A DNA stretch of 64,000 nucleotides from Microbacterium sp. BR1 (GTDB taxonomy: Bacteria > Actinomycetota > Actinomycetes > Actinomycetales > Microbacteriaceae), in assembly GCF_002812725.1 (NCBI RefSeq), contig NZ_NMUN01000010.1:310001-374000 (forward strand). Direction: 5' to 3'. Within the stretch, counting starts at the first letter, position 1. Each line of letters opens with the position of its first letter. Below are positions 1 to 8,930 of the stretch, in pieces. Under the pieces are notes generated by a model. That model was not told the origin of the DNA. It did not search any database and was given only the letters and a program-made list of their open reading frames with translations. The position numbers and the translations under genes are program-made.

Positions 1-50
1 CGGTAGCCGAATCTCGCATCGACGACCAGGACTCGACGAGGAGTACACGA

Positions 51-509
51 ATGACCAGCGGACTGTCCGTCGCGATCGGCGACCTTCCCTCGATCCAGGG
101 GAGTACCTTCGGGCCCTCCGACTGGCTCGAGATCACCCAGGAACAGGTGAACGACTACGCGCGCTTGAGCGGCGACATGAACCCCATCCACATCGATCCG
201 GAGTTCGCGGCGTCGACGCCGTACGGCGGGACGATCGTGCACGGCCTGTTCACCCTGAGCCTGGTCGTTCCGCTCATGGCCGGCATCTTCGAGGTCACCG
301 ACGTGGGCATGGGCATCAACTACGGGTCGAACAAGCTCCGCTTCCCGGCCCCCGTTCCCGTCGGATCGCGTGTCCGTCTGCGCGGTGTCGTGTCATCCGT
401 CACCGAGGTGCCGGGCGGCTTCCAGGTCGAGGTGCCCGTGACGGTCGAGGTCGAGGGCGGCGAGAAGCCCGTCCTCGCGACCGAGCTCGTCCTGAGGTTC
501 TACCGATGA
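51..509 (+). CDS. MaoC-like enoyl-CoA hydratase
   Basis: A 152-residue single hot-dog-fold MaoC protein, expected to add water to an enoyl-CoA. Residues about 40-70 carry the MaoC hydratase motif: a D-x-N-P-I-H-x-D stretch, then a G-x-x-V-H-G segment. GAGGAG sits 8 bases before the ATG. It is the first complete gene of a four-gene operon: its stop overlaps the ATG of the next dehydrogenase gene (ATGA). The product is paralogous to the MaoC protein at 25462-25914, which sits in a similar operon. The upstream operon limit lies outside the window, so an acyl-CoA dehydrogenase could precede it. The family call is firm; the substrate (probably an aryl-propenoyl-CoA) is inferred from the neighbours. 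Confidence 0.87.
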   Translation: MTSGLSVAIGDLPSIQGSTFGPSDWLEITQEQVNDYARLSGDMNPIHIDPEFAASTPYGGTIVHGLFTLSLVVPLMAGIFEVTDVGMGINYGSNKLRFPAPVPVGSRVRLRGVVSSVTEVPGGFQVEVPVTVEVEGGEKPVLATELVLRFYR

Positions 510-1420
510 GCGCGGCCGAACGGGTACGGCTGGATGGCAAGGCGGCGATCGTCACCGGCGCTGGCCGGAGTCTCGGCAAGGCGTACGCGATCGCGCTGGC
601 CGACGCCGGTGCCGCGGTCGTCGTCAACGACGTCGACGACGTCACGGCACGCGAAACGGTCGCCGAGATCCGCGCGGCCGGTGGCCGGGCGATTGCGGTC
701 GTCGGTCCGGTCGGCCCGACCGAGACGGCCGAGTCGCTCGTCGCCGCGGCCGTGCACGAGTTCGGACGCCTCGACATCCTCGTCGCCAACGCGGGCGTGT
801 TGCGTGATCGGGTGCTCTGGAAGATGTCGGATGACGACTTCGACCTGGTGGCCGAGACCCACCTGCGCGGCTCCTTCACCTGTGCGCGTGCCGCCGCGAT
901 CGAGATGCGCCAGCGGGGGGAAGGTGGCCGGATCATCCTGGTCGGCTCGCCCGCCGGGCAGTACGGGAGCTTCGGGCAGACGAACTACGCGGCTGTCAAG
1001 GCGGGTCTGGTCGCCATGGCACGCACGCTCTCGCTCGAGCTGGCGCGCGCAGAGATCACGGCGAACGCCATCATCCCGACCGCACTCTCGCCGATGACCG
1101 CGACGATCCCCGCGTACACGCAGGTCTACGAGGACTATGTGGCGGGCAGGGGCATTCCGACCGAGTACCGGCGCGACCACGCGCTCGGGACGGCCGAGGA
1201 CGTCGCGGCGCTCGTCGTCTGGCTCGCCTCGGCCGACGCGGCGGACGTGACCGGGCAGGCGATCGGCATCGGCGGGGATCGCCTCACGATGTACTCCCAC
1301 CCGCAGGTGCTGCGCACGCTCGATCAGGATGGCGGCTGGAGGCCCGAACAGATCGGCCGGGCTTGGCGAGACGAACTCCACGGCCTGGCGCAGCGCTCCG
1401 GCCCGGGCGCGGGAGAGTAG
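506..1420 (+). CDS. SDR family 3-hydroxyacyl-CoA dehydrogenase
   Basis: A 304-residue classical short-chain dehydrogenase, probably oxidising a 3-hydroxyacyl-CoA to the 3-oxo form. The N-terminal nucleotide site reads TGAGRSLG (about residue 18), NAG follows near residue 95, and the catalytic serine (VGSPAG) and Y-x-x-x-K (NYAAVKAG) lie near residues 150 and 165. The C-terminal tail of about 50 residues is longer than in ordinary 250-residue SDRs and is shared with the paralogue at 28081-29010, including the run VLRDxVLWKMSDDDFD. It starts in the stop codon of the hydratase gene and ends 5 bases before the CoA synthetase gene. The exact substrate is not shown by the sequence. Confidence 0.86.
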   Translation: MSAAERVRLDGKAAIVTGAGRSLGKAYAIALADAGAAVVVNDVDDVTARETVAEIRAAGGRAIAVVGPVGPTETAESLVAAAVHEFGRLDILVANAGVLRDRVLWKMSDDDFDLVAETHLRGSFTCARAAAIEMRQRGEGGRIILVGSPAGQYGSFGQTNYAAVKAGLVAMARTLSLELARAEITANAIIPTALSPMTATIPAYTQVYEDYVAGRGIPTEYRRDHALGTAEDVAALVVWLASADAADVTGQAIGIGGDRLTMYSHPQVLRTLDQDGGWRPEQIGRAWRDELHGLAQRSGPGAGE

Positions 1421-1425
1421 CGATC

Positions 1426-3033
1426 GTGGAGGGGCACTACTCCGACCTCTGGCAGGCGATCGCGAGCGCAGACCCGGACCGTCTCGCGCTCAAGACCGTC
1501 GACGGCGAGACATGGACATACGGGCGGTTCGCGCGCGAGGCCGGGTCGCTGGCTGCGTGGCTCGAGCGCTCCGGGGTGCGCCCCGGTGACACCGTCGCGA
1601 TGCTGCTGCACAACCGCGCCGAGTTCCTCATCACGTTCTTCGCGTGTCTGGCCGCCGGCATCACACCCGTGCCGCTGAACTTCCGGCTGCGCCCCGCCGA
1701 GGTCGCGGCGCTCCTGGATGATTCCGGCTCGTCGGTGCTGATTCATCCCGCGTCGCTGGCCGACGTGGCCACCGAGGCCGCGCAGCTCGCCGACGTCGAC
1801 GTCACGCTCGTGAGCGTCGATGAGGGCGAGGGGATCGCGGCGGGCGCGATCTCGTGGGCCGAGACGGTCGCCGGTGATGAGCCGCTTCCGCCGCATGCCC
1901 CCGCGGACGGCGAACTGTGGATCTACACCGGTGGCACGACCGGACGTCCGAAGGCCGTGCGGTGGAGCGCGCCGAGCTTCTTCGAGGTGCAGTTGTTCGC
2001 CGCGTACACCCTGTCGGGTCGGCCGCAGCCCGAGACGATGGACGACGCGATCCGGATCTCGGTGGATTCCACCTACCCCCCGATGATCAATCTGCCGCTC
2101 GCGCCGTTCATGCACGGCACCGCGCTGACCACCTCGATGAACACGCTCGCCGTCGGTGGCACGGTGCTGATCTCCTCGCGCGCGCGCCTCGACGCCGAGG
2201 CGGCGGTACGTTTCGCCAACGCGGAGGGGGCCACGCGGCTCATCGTGGCCGGCGACGCGATCGGCATGCCGATCGCGGACGCCGCGCGCGCTCTCGGGGT
2301 CGGGCTTCCCACGGTCGCCTCGATCATGAGCTCGGGCATGCGCTTCAGCGCCGAGACGAAGAAGGCCCTGCACGAGCTCGGCGACATGGAGATCATCGAC
2401 CTGCTCGCATCGACCGAGGGCGGCGGATTCGCGGTCACCTCGACGAAGGGCGTCGCCGACCTGCCGGGCCGCGCGCAGCTCTTCCCGACGGCCGTGGTGT
2501 TCGACGAGAACTTCCGGCAGGTTCAGGACATCCCGGGCTCGCGCGGCATCCTCGCACAGCGCGGAGCGCTCCCCCTGGGGTATCACCGTGACCTCGAGAA
2601 GACACGCGCCACGTTCCCCGAGATCGAGGGGGAACGCTACGTGATCCCGGGTGACTGGGTGATCGTGCAGGACGACCGTCACATCGAGTTCATCGGGCGC
2701 GGCAGCGGCGTGATCAACACCGGCGGCGAGAAGGTCTACCCGCTGGAGGTCGAGGAGGCGCTGCTCACCCACCCCGCGATCACCGATGCGGCCGTGCTCG
2801 GGGTGCCCGACCCGCGCTTCGGTGAGGTCGTCGCGGCCGTCGTGGTCCGCTCCGGCGACGTCACGGCCGACGAGCTCGCGGCCCACGTGGGGGGCATCGT
2901 CGCCGGGTACAAGAAGCCGCGGCACGTCATGTTCCGCGAATCGCTGGATCGCACGCCGACCGGCAAGATCGACGTAGGGCGACTGCGCGGGGAAGTGATC
3001 GCCGACCGCGGCGCATCGGGAGGGACGACATGA
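1426..3033 (+). CDS. acyl-CoA synthetase (AMP-forming)
   Basis: A 535-residue ANL-superfamily enzyme that activates a carboxylic acid through an acyl-adenylate. The P-loop YTGGTTGRPK lies near residue 165, and the GDWV and GRGSGVINTGGEKVYP core motifs with the catalytic lysine of TPTGKID follow at the C-terminus. I chose the GTG at 1426, preceded by GGGAGAG, over an in-frame ATG at 1363 that would overlap the upstream gene by 58 bases. The stop overlaps the next ATG. It is only distantly related to the synthetase at 23905-25443, so the two operons share three paralogous enzymes but different ligases. A cinnamate-like or fatty acid substrate is possible. Confidence 0.85.
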   Translation: MEGHYSDLWQAIASADPDRLALKTVDGETWTYGRFAREAGSLAAWLERSGVRPGDTVAMLLHNRAEFLITFFACLAAGITPVPLNFRLRPAEVAALLDDSGSSVLIHPASLADVATEAAQLADVDVTLVSVDEGEGIAAGAISWAETVAGDEPLPPHAPADGELWIYTGGTTGRPKAVRWSAPSFFEVQLFAAYTLSGRPQPETMDDAIRISVDSTYPPMINLPLAPFMHGTALTTSMNTLAVGGTVLISSRARLDAEAAVRFANAEGATRLIVAGDAIGMPIADAARALGVGLPTVASIMSSGMRFSAETKKALHELGDMEIIDLLASTEGGGFAVTSTKGVADLPGRAQLFPTAVVFDENFRQVQDIPGSRGILAQRGALPLGYHRDLEKTRATFPEIEGERYVIPGDWVIVQDDRHIEFIGRGSGVINTGGEKVYPLEVEEALLTHPAITDAAVLGVPDPRFGEVVAAVVVRSGDVTADELAAHVGGIVAGYKKPRHVMFRESLDRTPTGKIDVGRLRGEVIADRGASGGTT

Positions 3034-3902
3034 GCCTCGAGGACATTCTCGGGATCGACACGCACGTGCACATCCAGATCGACGATCACGGACATCACGG
3101 GGCCTCGCGCGAGCAGCGCGAGGCGATGGACCGCTACTTCGGCAGCTCCGAACCGACGCGCACGCTCGACGAGACCGCGGCGTACTACCGCGAGCGGGGA
3201 CTCATGGCCGTCGTCTTCACGGTCGATGCGACGACCAATACCGGGCACCGTCCGAACAGCATCGACGACATCGTGGCGGGTGCCCAGCGGCACCCCGACA
3301 CGCTCATCGCGTTCGGGTCGGTCGATCCGTTGCAGGGAGAAGCGGCCGTCGACGAGTTGCGACGGCAGGCGGACGAACTCGGCGCTCGGGGGTTCAAGTT
3401 CCACCCCACCGTCCAGGGCTTCGACCCGTCCGACCCCGCTTACGCCCCGCTCTTCGCCGAGATCGAGCAGCGTGGCCTGCCGATCGTCGTCCACACCGGA
3501 CAGACGGGGGTGGGCGCGGGAATGCCCGGTGGGCTCGGCTACCGGCTGGGCCTGTCGAACCCGATGCTTCTCGACGAGGTCGCCGCGCGGCACCGCGACC
3601 TGCAGATCATCATGGCGCATCCGTCCGTGCCGTGGCAGGACGAGGCGATCTCGATCGCCACGCACAAGTCGAACGTGTGGATCGACCTGTCGGGCTGGTC
3701 CCCGAAGTACTTCAGCCCGAATCTCGTGCGCGCGACCCGGACCTACCTGAAGCACAAGATGCTCTTCGGATCGGACTTCCCGGCTCTCACCCCGGACCGC
3801 TGGCTCAAGGATTTCGCCGCACTGGAGCTCGGCGAAGAGGTCGAGCGGCTCGTGCTCAAAGACAACGCGGTGCGCCTGCTCGGCCTGGACGACGCGGTCT
3901 GA
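3030..3902 (+). CDS. amidohydrolase-2 family C-C hydrolase
   Basis: A 290-residue TIM-barrel metal-dependent hydrolase. Visible metal or active-site elements are DTHVHI (residues about 9-14), GFKFHP (near 125), VVHTGQTG (near 150), MAHPS (near 195) and a terminal GSDFP. The protein is clearly paralogous to the one at 27163-28047, sharing long identical stretches around the barrel motifs. In the cou/phd phenylpropanoid route an enzyme of this family is proposed to cleave the 3-oxoacyl-CoA hydrolytically into an aromatic acid and acetyl-CoA, which suits its place after the dehydrogenase and ligase. It starts inside the stop of the synthetase gene and converges on the epoxide hydrolase gene. Confidence 0.8.
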   Translation: MSLEDILGIDTHVHIQIDDHGHHGASREQREAMDRYFGSSEPTRTLDETAAYYRERGLMAVVFTVDATTNTGHRPNSIDDIVAGAQRHPDTLIAFGSVDPLQGEAAVDELRRQADELGARGFKFHPTVQGFDPSDPAYAPLFAEIEQRGLPIVVHTGQTGVGAGMPGGLGYRLGLSNPMLLDEVAARHRDLQIIMAHPSVPWQDEAISIATHKSNVWIDLSGWSPKYFSPNLVRATRTYLKHKMLFGSDFPALTPDRWLKDFAALELGEEVERLVLKDNAVRLLGLDDAV

Positions 3903-3939
3903 GGTCCGCGCCGCCCGGGTCCGCCTCGGGCCGGTCGCT

Positions 3940-5037
3940 CTAGAGGGCGTCGGTGAAGGTCTGCAGGTCGCGGGCGAAAAGCTCGGGCTGCTCCCACGGG
4001 CCGAAGAGCCCCCCGTGGGGTTGCAGCGCAAAGTGCTTCACGTCGAAGAAGAGCTCGGCGTACGGGCGCGTCGCGACCACGGTGTCGTGCGGAAAGACGG
4101 TGAACCCGGTCGGTTGCGTCGCGCGGGACGACGGCGGCAGCAGGTGGTCGCCGGCATCGCGGTAGTACCGGATGGCGGAGGCCGCTGTGCCGGTGAACCA
4201 GTACAGCGAGATGTCGTCGAGCACGTCGTGCATCGTCAGTCCGCCGCCGGGCGCGTCGTTGTCGGCCCAGCCGTGCAGCTTCTCGAACACCCACGAGGCC
4301 AGCGCCAGGGGCGAGTCGCCGAGGGCGAACCCGATCGTCTGGGGCTTCGTGCGGTGCTCGGCCGCGTAGGCTCCCTCGGTCGCAAACCACGTCGCACCGG
4401 TTTCGGCGTACGCCCGCACGGCCTCGCCGTGCGCTGCGGGATCGATCGTGTATCGGCGCCACGCCGGAACGTCGCCGAGGTGCAGCGCGTCGACCCGATC
4501 GGGCCGCAGAGCGCCGAGCGCTTCCACGATGGCGCTGCCGTGATCGCTCCCGTGCGCGACGTAGCGGTCGAACCCGAACGCCGCCATGACCTCGTCGAAC
4601 GCGCCGGCCACGGTGACCGGGCCCCAGCCCGGCCGCGCCGGCCGATCCGAGAAACCGTATCCGGGCAGGCTCGGGATGACGATGTCGAACCGGTCGGCCA
4701 GCAGCGGCAGTGCCTTCTCGAAGCGCAGGAAGCCATCCGGCCAGCCGTGCACGAGCATGAGCGGCTGGGCGCCGGGCGTTCCCGCGCGCACGACGTGGAT
4801 GCGCGTGCCGCCGGCTTCCACGAGATACTGTTCCCGCTCGTTGAACCGGCGCTCGGTGGTGCGCCAGTCGTAGGCGTTCGCCCATTCGTCGATGAGTGCG
4901 CGGAGCGCGGTCGGTGGGGTGCCCCACGACCAGTCGTCGGTCGCGGAGTCGGCCCAGCGTGCCCGCGCGAGCCGAGCGTGCAGGTCGTCGATGTCCTCGT
5001 CGGGAACGGCGACGGTGAAGGGGGTGATCGAGCCCAT
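3940..5037 (-). CDS. epoxide hydrolase (EHN domain, alpha/beta fold)
   Basis: A 365-residue protein with the N-terminal epoxide hydrolase segment (about residues 1-110) followed by an alpha/beta hydrolase domain. HGWPDG forms the oxyanion region near residue 120. The nucleophile elbow HGSDHGS supplies aspartate rather than serine, as epoxide hydrolases require, and GYGFSDRP follows the usual pattern. It starts one base after the stop of the aldo/keto reductase gene, so the two are one transcript. It should open an epoxide to a diol. In this aromatic region the substrate could be an aryl epoxide, but this cannot be read from the sequence. Confidence 0.82.
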   Translation of the reverse strand: MGSITPFTVAVPDEDIDDLHARLARARWADSATDDWSWGTPPTALRALIDEWANAYDWRTTERRFNEREQYLVEAGGTRIHVVRAGTPGAQPLMLVHGWPDGFLRFEKALPLLADRFDIVIPSLPGYGFSDRPARPGWGPVTVAGAFDEVMAAFGFDRYVAHGSDHGSAIVEALGALRPDRVDALHLGDVPAWRRYTIDPAAHGEAVRAYAETGATWFATEGAYAAEHRTKPQTIGFALGDSPLALASWVFEKLHGWADNDAPGGGLTMHDVLDDISLYWFTGTAASAIRYYRDAGDHLLPPSSRATQPTGFTVFPHDTVVATRPYAELFFDVKHFALQPHGGLFGPWEQPELFARDLQTFTDAL

Positions 5038-5038
5038 G

Positions 5039-6049
5039 TCAGTCCTTCCAGCGCGTGCGCGGCGAGGATTTCTCGGTCAGGGCGGGATCGTCCACGACCG
5101 CGCCGGCGAGGGCGGCATCGATCGCGGCCATCGTGTCGGCATCGAGTCGGACGCCCGCGGCCTTGACGTTGTCCTTCAGCTGTTGCGGCCGAGACGCACC
5201 CACGAGCGCCGCGGCGACGTTGTCGTTCTGCAGGACCCACGCGATCGCGAGCTGAGCCATCGTCAGCCCCGCTTGCTCCGCGATGGGCCGCAGCCGCTGC
5301 ACCGCCGCCAACACGTCGTCCTCGAGGAAGCGTTTGATGAAGTACCCACCGGTCGCGTCGGTCGCCCGGCTTCCGTCCGGGACGGGCTGACCCGGCAGGT
5401 ACTTGCCGGTGAGGACGCCCATCGCGACGGGAGACCAGACGATCTGCGAGATGCCCAGTTCACGACTCGTGGGAACGACGACGCCCTCGATGACGCGATA
5501 GAGCATCGAGTACTGGGGCTGGTTGGAGACCAGCTGGATCTTGAGTTCTTTCGCCAGGGCCTGACCGGCGCGCAGCTCGTCCGCGGTCCACTCCGAGACG
5601 CCGATGTAGAGCGCCTTGCCCTGGCGGACGATGTCGGCGAAGGCCTGCATCGTCTCTTCCAGCGGTGTCTCGTAGTCGTAGCGGTGCGCCTGGTACAGGT
5701 CGACGTAGTCGGTTCCGAGGCGCCGCAGCGATCCGTGGATGCCGTCCATGATGTGCTTGCGGCTCAGTCCCGAGTCGTTGGCCCCGAAGACCCCGATCGG
5801 GAAGTAGACCTTGGTGAAGATCTCGAGAGACTCGCGGCGCTGGCCTTTCAGGGCATCCGCGAGAACGACCTCGGCGGCGGTGTTCGCATAGACGTCCGCG
5901 GTGTCGAAGGAGGTGATGCCGACGTCGAGCGCTGCACGTACGGTTTCGATGGCGGCGTCGTTCTCGACCTGCGAGCCGTGCGTGATCCAGTTCCCGTAGG
6001 TGATCTCCGAGACCTTGAACCCGCTGTTACCCAGGAACCTGTATTCCAC
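5039..6049 (-). CDS. aldo/keto reductase
   Basis: A 336-residue NADPH-type aldo/keto reductase resembling the potassium-channel beta-subunit and YghZ branch. The tetrad is visible: aspartate and tyrosine in FDTADVY (about residue 52), lysine in FTKVYFP (about 80), and histidine in YQAHRYD (about 122). The C-terminal cofactor part contains VGASRPQQL. It would reduce an aldehyde or ketone. The gene leads a two-gene operon with the epoxide hydrolase and lies 56 bases downstream of a MarR gene on the same strand. A palindrome with TTGACA lies in that gap, so the regulator probably acts here. The physiological substrate is unknown. Confidence 0.85.
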   Translation of the reverse strand: MEYRFLGNSGFKVSEITYGNWITHGSQVENDAAIETVRAALDVGITSFDTADVYANTAAEVVLADALKGQRRESLEIFTKVYFPIGVFGANDSGLSRKHIMDGIHGSLRRLGTDYVDLYQAHRYDYETPLEETMQAFADIVRQGKALYIGVSEWTADELRAGQALAKELKIQLVSNQPQYSMLYRVIEGVVVPTSRELGISQIVWSPVAMGVLTGKYLPGQPVPDGSRATDATGGYFIKRFLEDDVLAAVQRLRPIAEQAGLTMAQLAIAWVLQNDNVAAALVGASRPQQLKDNVKAAGVRLDADTMAAIDAALAGAVVDDPALTEKSSPRTRWKD

Positions 6050-6079
6050 GTCCGGTCACTCCCTCGTGATTCCGCAATT

Positions 6080-6094
6080 CAGTTTAACTGTCAA
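6080..6094 (-). promoter_or_regulatory. palindromic operator with TTGACA box before the aldo/keto reductase gene
   Basis: CAGTTTAACTG (6080-6090) is a 5-1-5 perfect palindrome in an AT-rich pocket. On the minus strand TTGACA occupies 6094-6089, overlapping it. A -10 at 17 bases (AATCAC) is poor. The overlap of a -35 box and a palindrome next to a MarR gene suggests a repressor site. It resembles the site at 29061-29073. Confidence 0.45.
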
Positions 6095-6105
6095 CTCTCG
6101 CCATG

Positions 6106-6708
6106 TTAGTGGCTCGTGCGCGACTCTGTATTCGGCCCGTGGCTCGGTGCGTGGCTCGGTGCCTGAGTCGGCCCCGAGGCGAGCAGCGCGCGCTCGTATT
6201 CTTGGAGGTCGGCGGCCGACTCGAGCATCTTCGAGAGCAGGCGGTTGAGCTCGACGACCTCGTCGTCGGACAGGCGATGCTGCAGGATCTCGGTGCGTCG
6301 CAGCGCGATCGGCATGAGTTGGTCGTGCAGCGCAGCGCCCACGGTGGTCAGGAACAGATGGCGCGAGGTGCGACGTCCGTCCGCCTGCCCCACATGGCCG
6401 CTCGCGACAAGTGCCCCGACACTCTTCGAGGCGATCGATTTGTTGATGCCGAGAATCTCGCACAGGTCCCGCGCCGTCGCGCCCGGGTGGTTGCCCAGGG
6501 CGCTGAGGACGCGCCACTCGTTGGCTCCGACGTCATGCAGCGCGTTGAACACGCGCGAACCGCCCCACACGAGCACATTGTTGAGCAGGCCCAGGAGCGC
6601 GGGGGAGTAAGAGTCGCGGTCGATCGTGCGGGCGAGTGGTTCGGTCACGAGCCCCTGTGCTGTCGCCTGCGCGAGCACCGCGTCGGAGAGGGGGAGGTGA
6701 GTGGCCAT
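6106..6708 (-). CDS. MarR family transcriptional regulator
   Basis: A 200-residue winged-helix regulator. The helix-turn-helix lies in the central part (RVLSALGNHPGATARDLCEI then NKSIASKSVGAL), followed by a wing with DGRRTSRHLFLT and a C-terminal dimerisation helix. It is homologous to the next MarR protein (6757-7302), both starting with a VTEPL segment before the DNA-binding domain, so the pair arose by tandem duplication. TAGACT lies 7 bases before the ATG and no Shine-Dalgarno is visible, so the message is probably leaderless. It probably controls the aldo/keto reductase operon or the nearby degradation genes; the ligand is unknown. Confidence 0.85.
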   Translation of the reverse strand: MATHLPLSDAVLAQATAQGLVTEPLARTIDRDSYSPALLGLLNNVLVWGGSRVFNALHDVGANEWRVLSALGNHPGATARDLCEILGINKSIASKSVGALVASGHVGQADGRRTSRHLFLTTVGAALHDQLMPIALRRTEILQHRLSDDEVVELNRLLSKMLESAADLQEYERALLASGPTQAPSHAPSHGPNTESRTSH

Positions 6709-6715
6709 CGCGGGC

Positions 6716-6721
6716 AGTCTA
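6716..6721 (-). promoter_or_regulatory. -10 box TAGACT for leaderless MarR mRNA
   Basis: TAGACT on the minus strand ends 7 bases before the ATG at 6708, placing the transcription start at or next to the start codon. No Shine-Dalgarno lies between. Confidence 0.5.
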
Positions 6722-6756
6722 GCCAGGTGCCGAATGCGGACTGGCGGACCGTGGGC

Positions 6757-7302
6757 TCACGAGTCCGTGCTTCGGTCGACGACCGCCTCGCTTTCGAGCG
6801 TCATGAGCTCGCGGGTCTCCTGCAGCATTGCCAGGAGCAGGTCATTCAGGCGGGTGATGTCGTCGGGGGCGAGGTGCGACAGCATGATCTCTTGACCGCG
6901 CAGCGAGATCGGCATCATGAGCTCGTGCATCTCGGCGCCGGCGCGCGTGAGGAACATCGGTCGCGAACCGCGGGGGCCGTCGAGCAGCACGACGAGCCGA
7001 CGTTCGGTGAGTACGCTGACGCTCTTCGACACGACGGCTTTGTTCATCGCCGCGAAGTCCGCGATCTCGGTCGCCGACATCCCGGGGCGCAGCCCGAGCG
7101 ACGAGATGACGCGCCAGTCGTTCGTGCCGAGCCCGAACCGCCGACGCAGTTCGTGCGATTCCCGCCAGACGAGCGCGTTGGACAGGAGCGCCAACAATCG
7201 CGGCGTGAAGTGATCGGGGTCGATCGAGTTCGGGAGGGGCTCGGTGACGATATCGGGATGGCGCTGGCGCCCGACACCGTCCACCGGGGGGATGTTCGTC
7301 AT
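6757..7302 (-). CDS. MarR family transcriptional regulator (paralogue of 6106-6708)
   Basis: A 181-residue MarR protein. The ATG at 7302 is chosen because AGAAGGA lies 6 bases upstream; the open frame continues back to 7653 but that part has no family similarity and runs through a hairpin. The DNA-binding region carries RVISSLGLRPGMSATEI and NKAVVSKSVSVL, and the wing carries DGPRGSRPMFLT. Its architecture matches the neighbouring MarR protein residue for residue in many places, with an N-terminal VTEPL segment in both. The aldehyde dehydrogenase gene lies upstream on the same strand, separated by a strong hairpin. The target is not known. Confidence 0.84.
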   Translation of the reverse strand: MTNIPPVDGVGRQRHPDIVTEPLPNSIDPDHFTPRLLALLSNALVWRESHELRRRFGLGTNDWRVISSLGLRPGMSATEIADFAAMNKAVVSKSVSVLTERRLVVLLDGPRGSRPMFLTRAGAEMHELMMPISLRGQEIMLSHLAPDDITRLNDLLLAMLQETRELMTLESEAVVDRSTDS

Positions 7303-7360
7303 CGAAGTCCTTCTCTGTCGCATGCCGAGTGGCCACGAGCCCGCCATCGAGGATCGGTAT

Positions 7361-7400
7361 GGCGCGGCGCCCGGCTCCGTATGGAGCCGGGCGCCGCGCC
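7361..7400 (-). terminator. strong hairpin after the aldehyde dehydrogenase gene
   Basis: A perfect 18-base-pair GC-rich stem (7361-7378 with 7383-7400) has a GTAT loop. It starts 12 bases beyond the stop of the minus-strand aldehyde dehydrogenase gene. There is no T-run, as is common for actinobacterial terminators. Confidence 0.75.
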
Positions 7401-7412
7401 GAGCGGGGTCGC

Positions 7413-8918
7413 TCAGTGTGCCATCGCGGCGAGTGCCTCGGGGTCGATGACTCCGATAGAGCGGGTGTCCTGGAACGCCCGGATGCCTTCGATGCCCTGT
7501 TCGCGGCCCATGCCCGACTGCTTCATGCCACCGAACGGTGCACGCAGGTCGAGGCGGGTGGCGCCGTGGTCGTTGACCCAGACGTAGCCGCACACGAGCT
7601 GGCTGCCGATGCGGGTGGCCGTCTCGGGGTCGGCGGTCCAGACGCTGCCGCACAGTCCGCCCCAGGTGTCGTTCGCGGCTCGGACGGCCTCTTCTTCCGT
7701 GTCGAACGGCAGGATCGGGATGACCGGACCGAACTGCTCCTGCGTGACGACGCGGAGCGACGGGTCGGGGTCGACGACGATCGCGGGGCGCAGGAAGTTG
7801 CCGCCCGCGAGGTCTCCGCCGGGGAGCTCGCCGAACTCGAGCACCGTCGCGCCGGAGTCCTTCGCCTCTTCGATGATCTCGGCGACGAATGCCTTCTGCA
7901 CGGGGGAGTGCAGGGGCCCCATCGTGGTGCCCTCATCGAGCCCGTAGCCGATGACGGCCTTCTCGAGCCGTGCCGACAGCCCGTCGACGACCTCCTGCAT
8001 CCGGGACCGATGCACATAGACGCGCTTGGCGTTCATGCAGATCTGGCCGGTCGAGTCGAAGATCGCCGCGTACAGGCGGTCGAGGTGGACGTCATCGATG
8101 ATGGCGTCCTCGGTGAAGATCGCCGCGTCGTTCCCACCCAGCTCCAGCGTGACGCGGGTGAGGGACTTGGCCGCCATCTCCATGATCCGCTTCCCGCCGT
8201 TGACCGACCCGGTGAAGCACACCTTCGCGATGTCCGGGTTCTGGATCAGCGCACCCATGTTCTCGTCGCGTCCGGTGACGACGTTCAGCACACCGGCCGG
8301 CAGCTTCTCGGCCACCCGCTGGACGACGCGCGTCGTCGCGAGGGGCGCCGAGGGCGGCGGCTTCACGATGACGGTGTTACCCGCGAGCAGCGCGTGGGGC
8401 AGGGATGCCGCGAGGATCGCGATCGGCCAGTTGAACGGCACGATGATCGTGACGACGCCGAGCGACTGGTAGGACACCTCGGTGTTGACCGGGATGCCGG
8501 GCATGACGGGAAGCGTCTTCCCGGTGTCGACCTCGTCGGCGATCATGAGCGCCAGGTTCCAGCGGATCTCGAAGACCAGGGCGTCCACCCAGGCCTCCAT
8601 GCGGATCTTGCCGTTCTCCTGCGACAGGATGGCCGCATCCGTGTCGCGCTCGTCGGCGATTCCGGCGATCGCTTCCGCCATCTGGCGCGCCCGCTCGGCC
8701 GTCGACAGGGCCGACCAGGCCGGATAGGCCGCCTTTGCCGCGGCTACCGCGTCGGCGACGTCATCGGCCGAAGCGGAGGCCGCCTCACCCACGATCACGC
8801 CTGCCTTAGCCGGGTCGACGACAGAAATCGTCTCCGCCGTCTGCCGTTCCTCGCCGCCGATGAACAGTCCCGTACGAACCGGGGCCTCAGTACTCAACGT
8901 GTCGGACAAGCCGACCAC
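7413..8918 (-). CDS. NAD(P)-dependent aldehyde dehydrogenase
   Basis: A 501-residue ALDH-superfamily enzyme oxidising an aldehyde to an acid. The cofactor domain has PFNWPIA and the glycine motif FTGSVNGG near residue 230. The catalytic glutamate is in LELGGND (about 252) and the catalytic cysteine in GQICMN (about 288). The C-terminal EEFGP-type element reads QEQFGPVIPI. The start is GTG with GAGAGG close upstream. The gene is divergent from the transketolase operon across 290 bases that carry repeated operator-like motifs on both sides, so it may be co-regulated and oxidise a small aldehyde from that pathway. The substrate is unknown. Confidence 0.86.
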   Translation of the reverse strand: MVGLSDTLSTEAPVRTGLFIGGEERQTAETISVVDPAKAGVIVGEAASASADDVADAVAAAKAAYPAWSALSTAERARQMAEAIAGIADERDTDAAILSQENGKIRMEAWVDALVFEIRWNLALMIADEVDTGKTLPVMPGIPVNTEVSYQSLGVVTIIVPFNWPIAILAASLPHALLAGNTVIVKPPPSAPLATTRVVQRVAEKLPAGVLNVVTGRDENMGALIQNPDIAKVCFTGSVNGGKRIMEMAAKSLTRVTLELGGNDAAIFTEDAIIDDVHLDRLYAAIFDSTGQICMNAKRVYVHRSRMQEVVDGLSARLEKAVIGYGLDEGTTMGPLHSPVQKAFVAEIIEEAKDSGATVLEFGELPGGDLAGGNFLRPAIVVDPDPSLRVVTQEQFGPVIPILPFDTEEEAVRAANDTWGGLCGSVWTADPETATRIGSQLVCGYVWVNDHGATRLDLRAPFGGMKQSGMGREQGIEGIRAFQDTRSIGVIDPEALAAMAH

Positions 8919-8930
8919 CCACCTCTCTGT

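Noticed and set aside
400..1381. Long minus-strand open frames opposite the first SDR gene
   Set aside because: They are arginine/proline-rich shadows of a strongly supported plus-strand gene; GC-rich genes generate them on the opposite strand.
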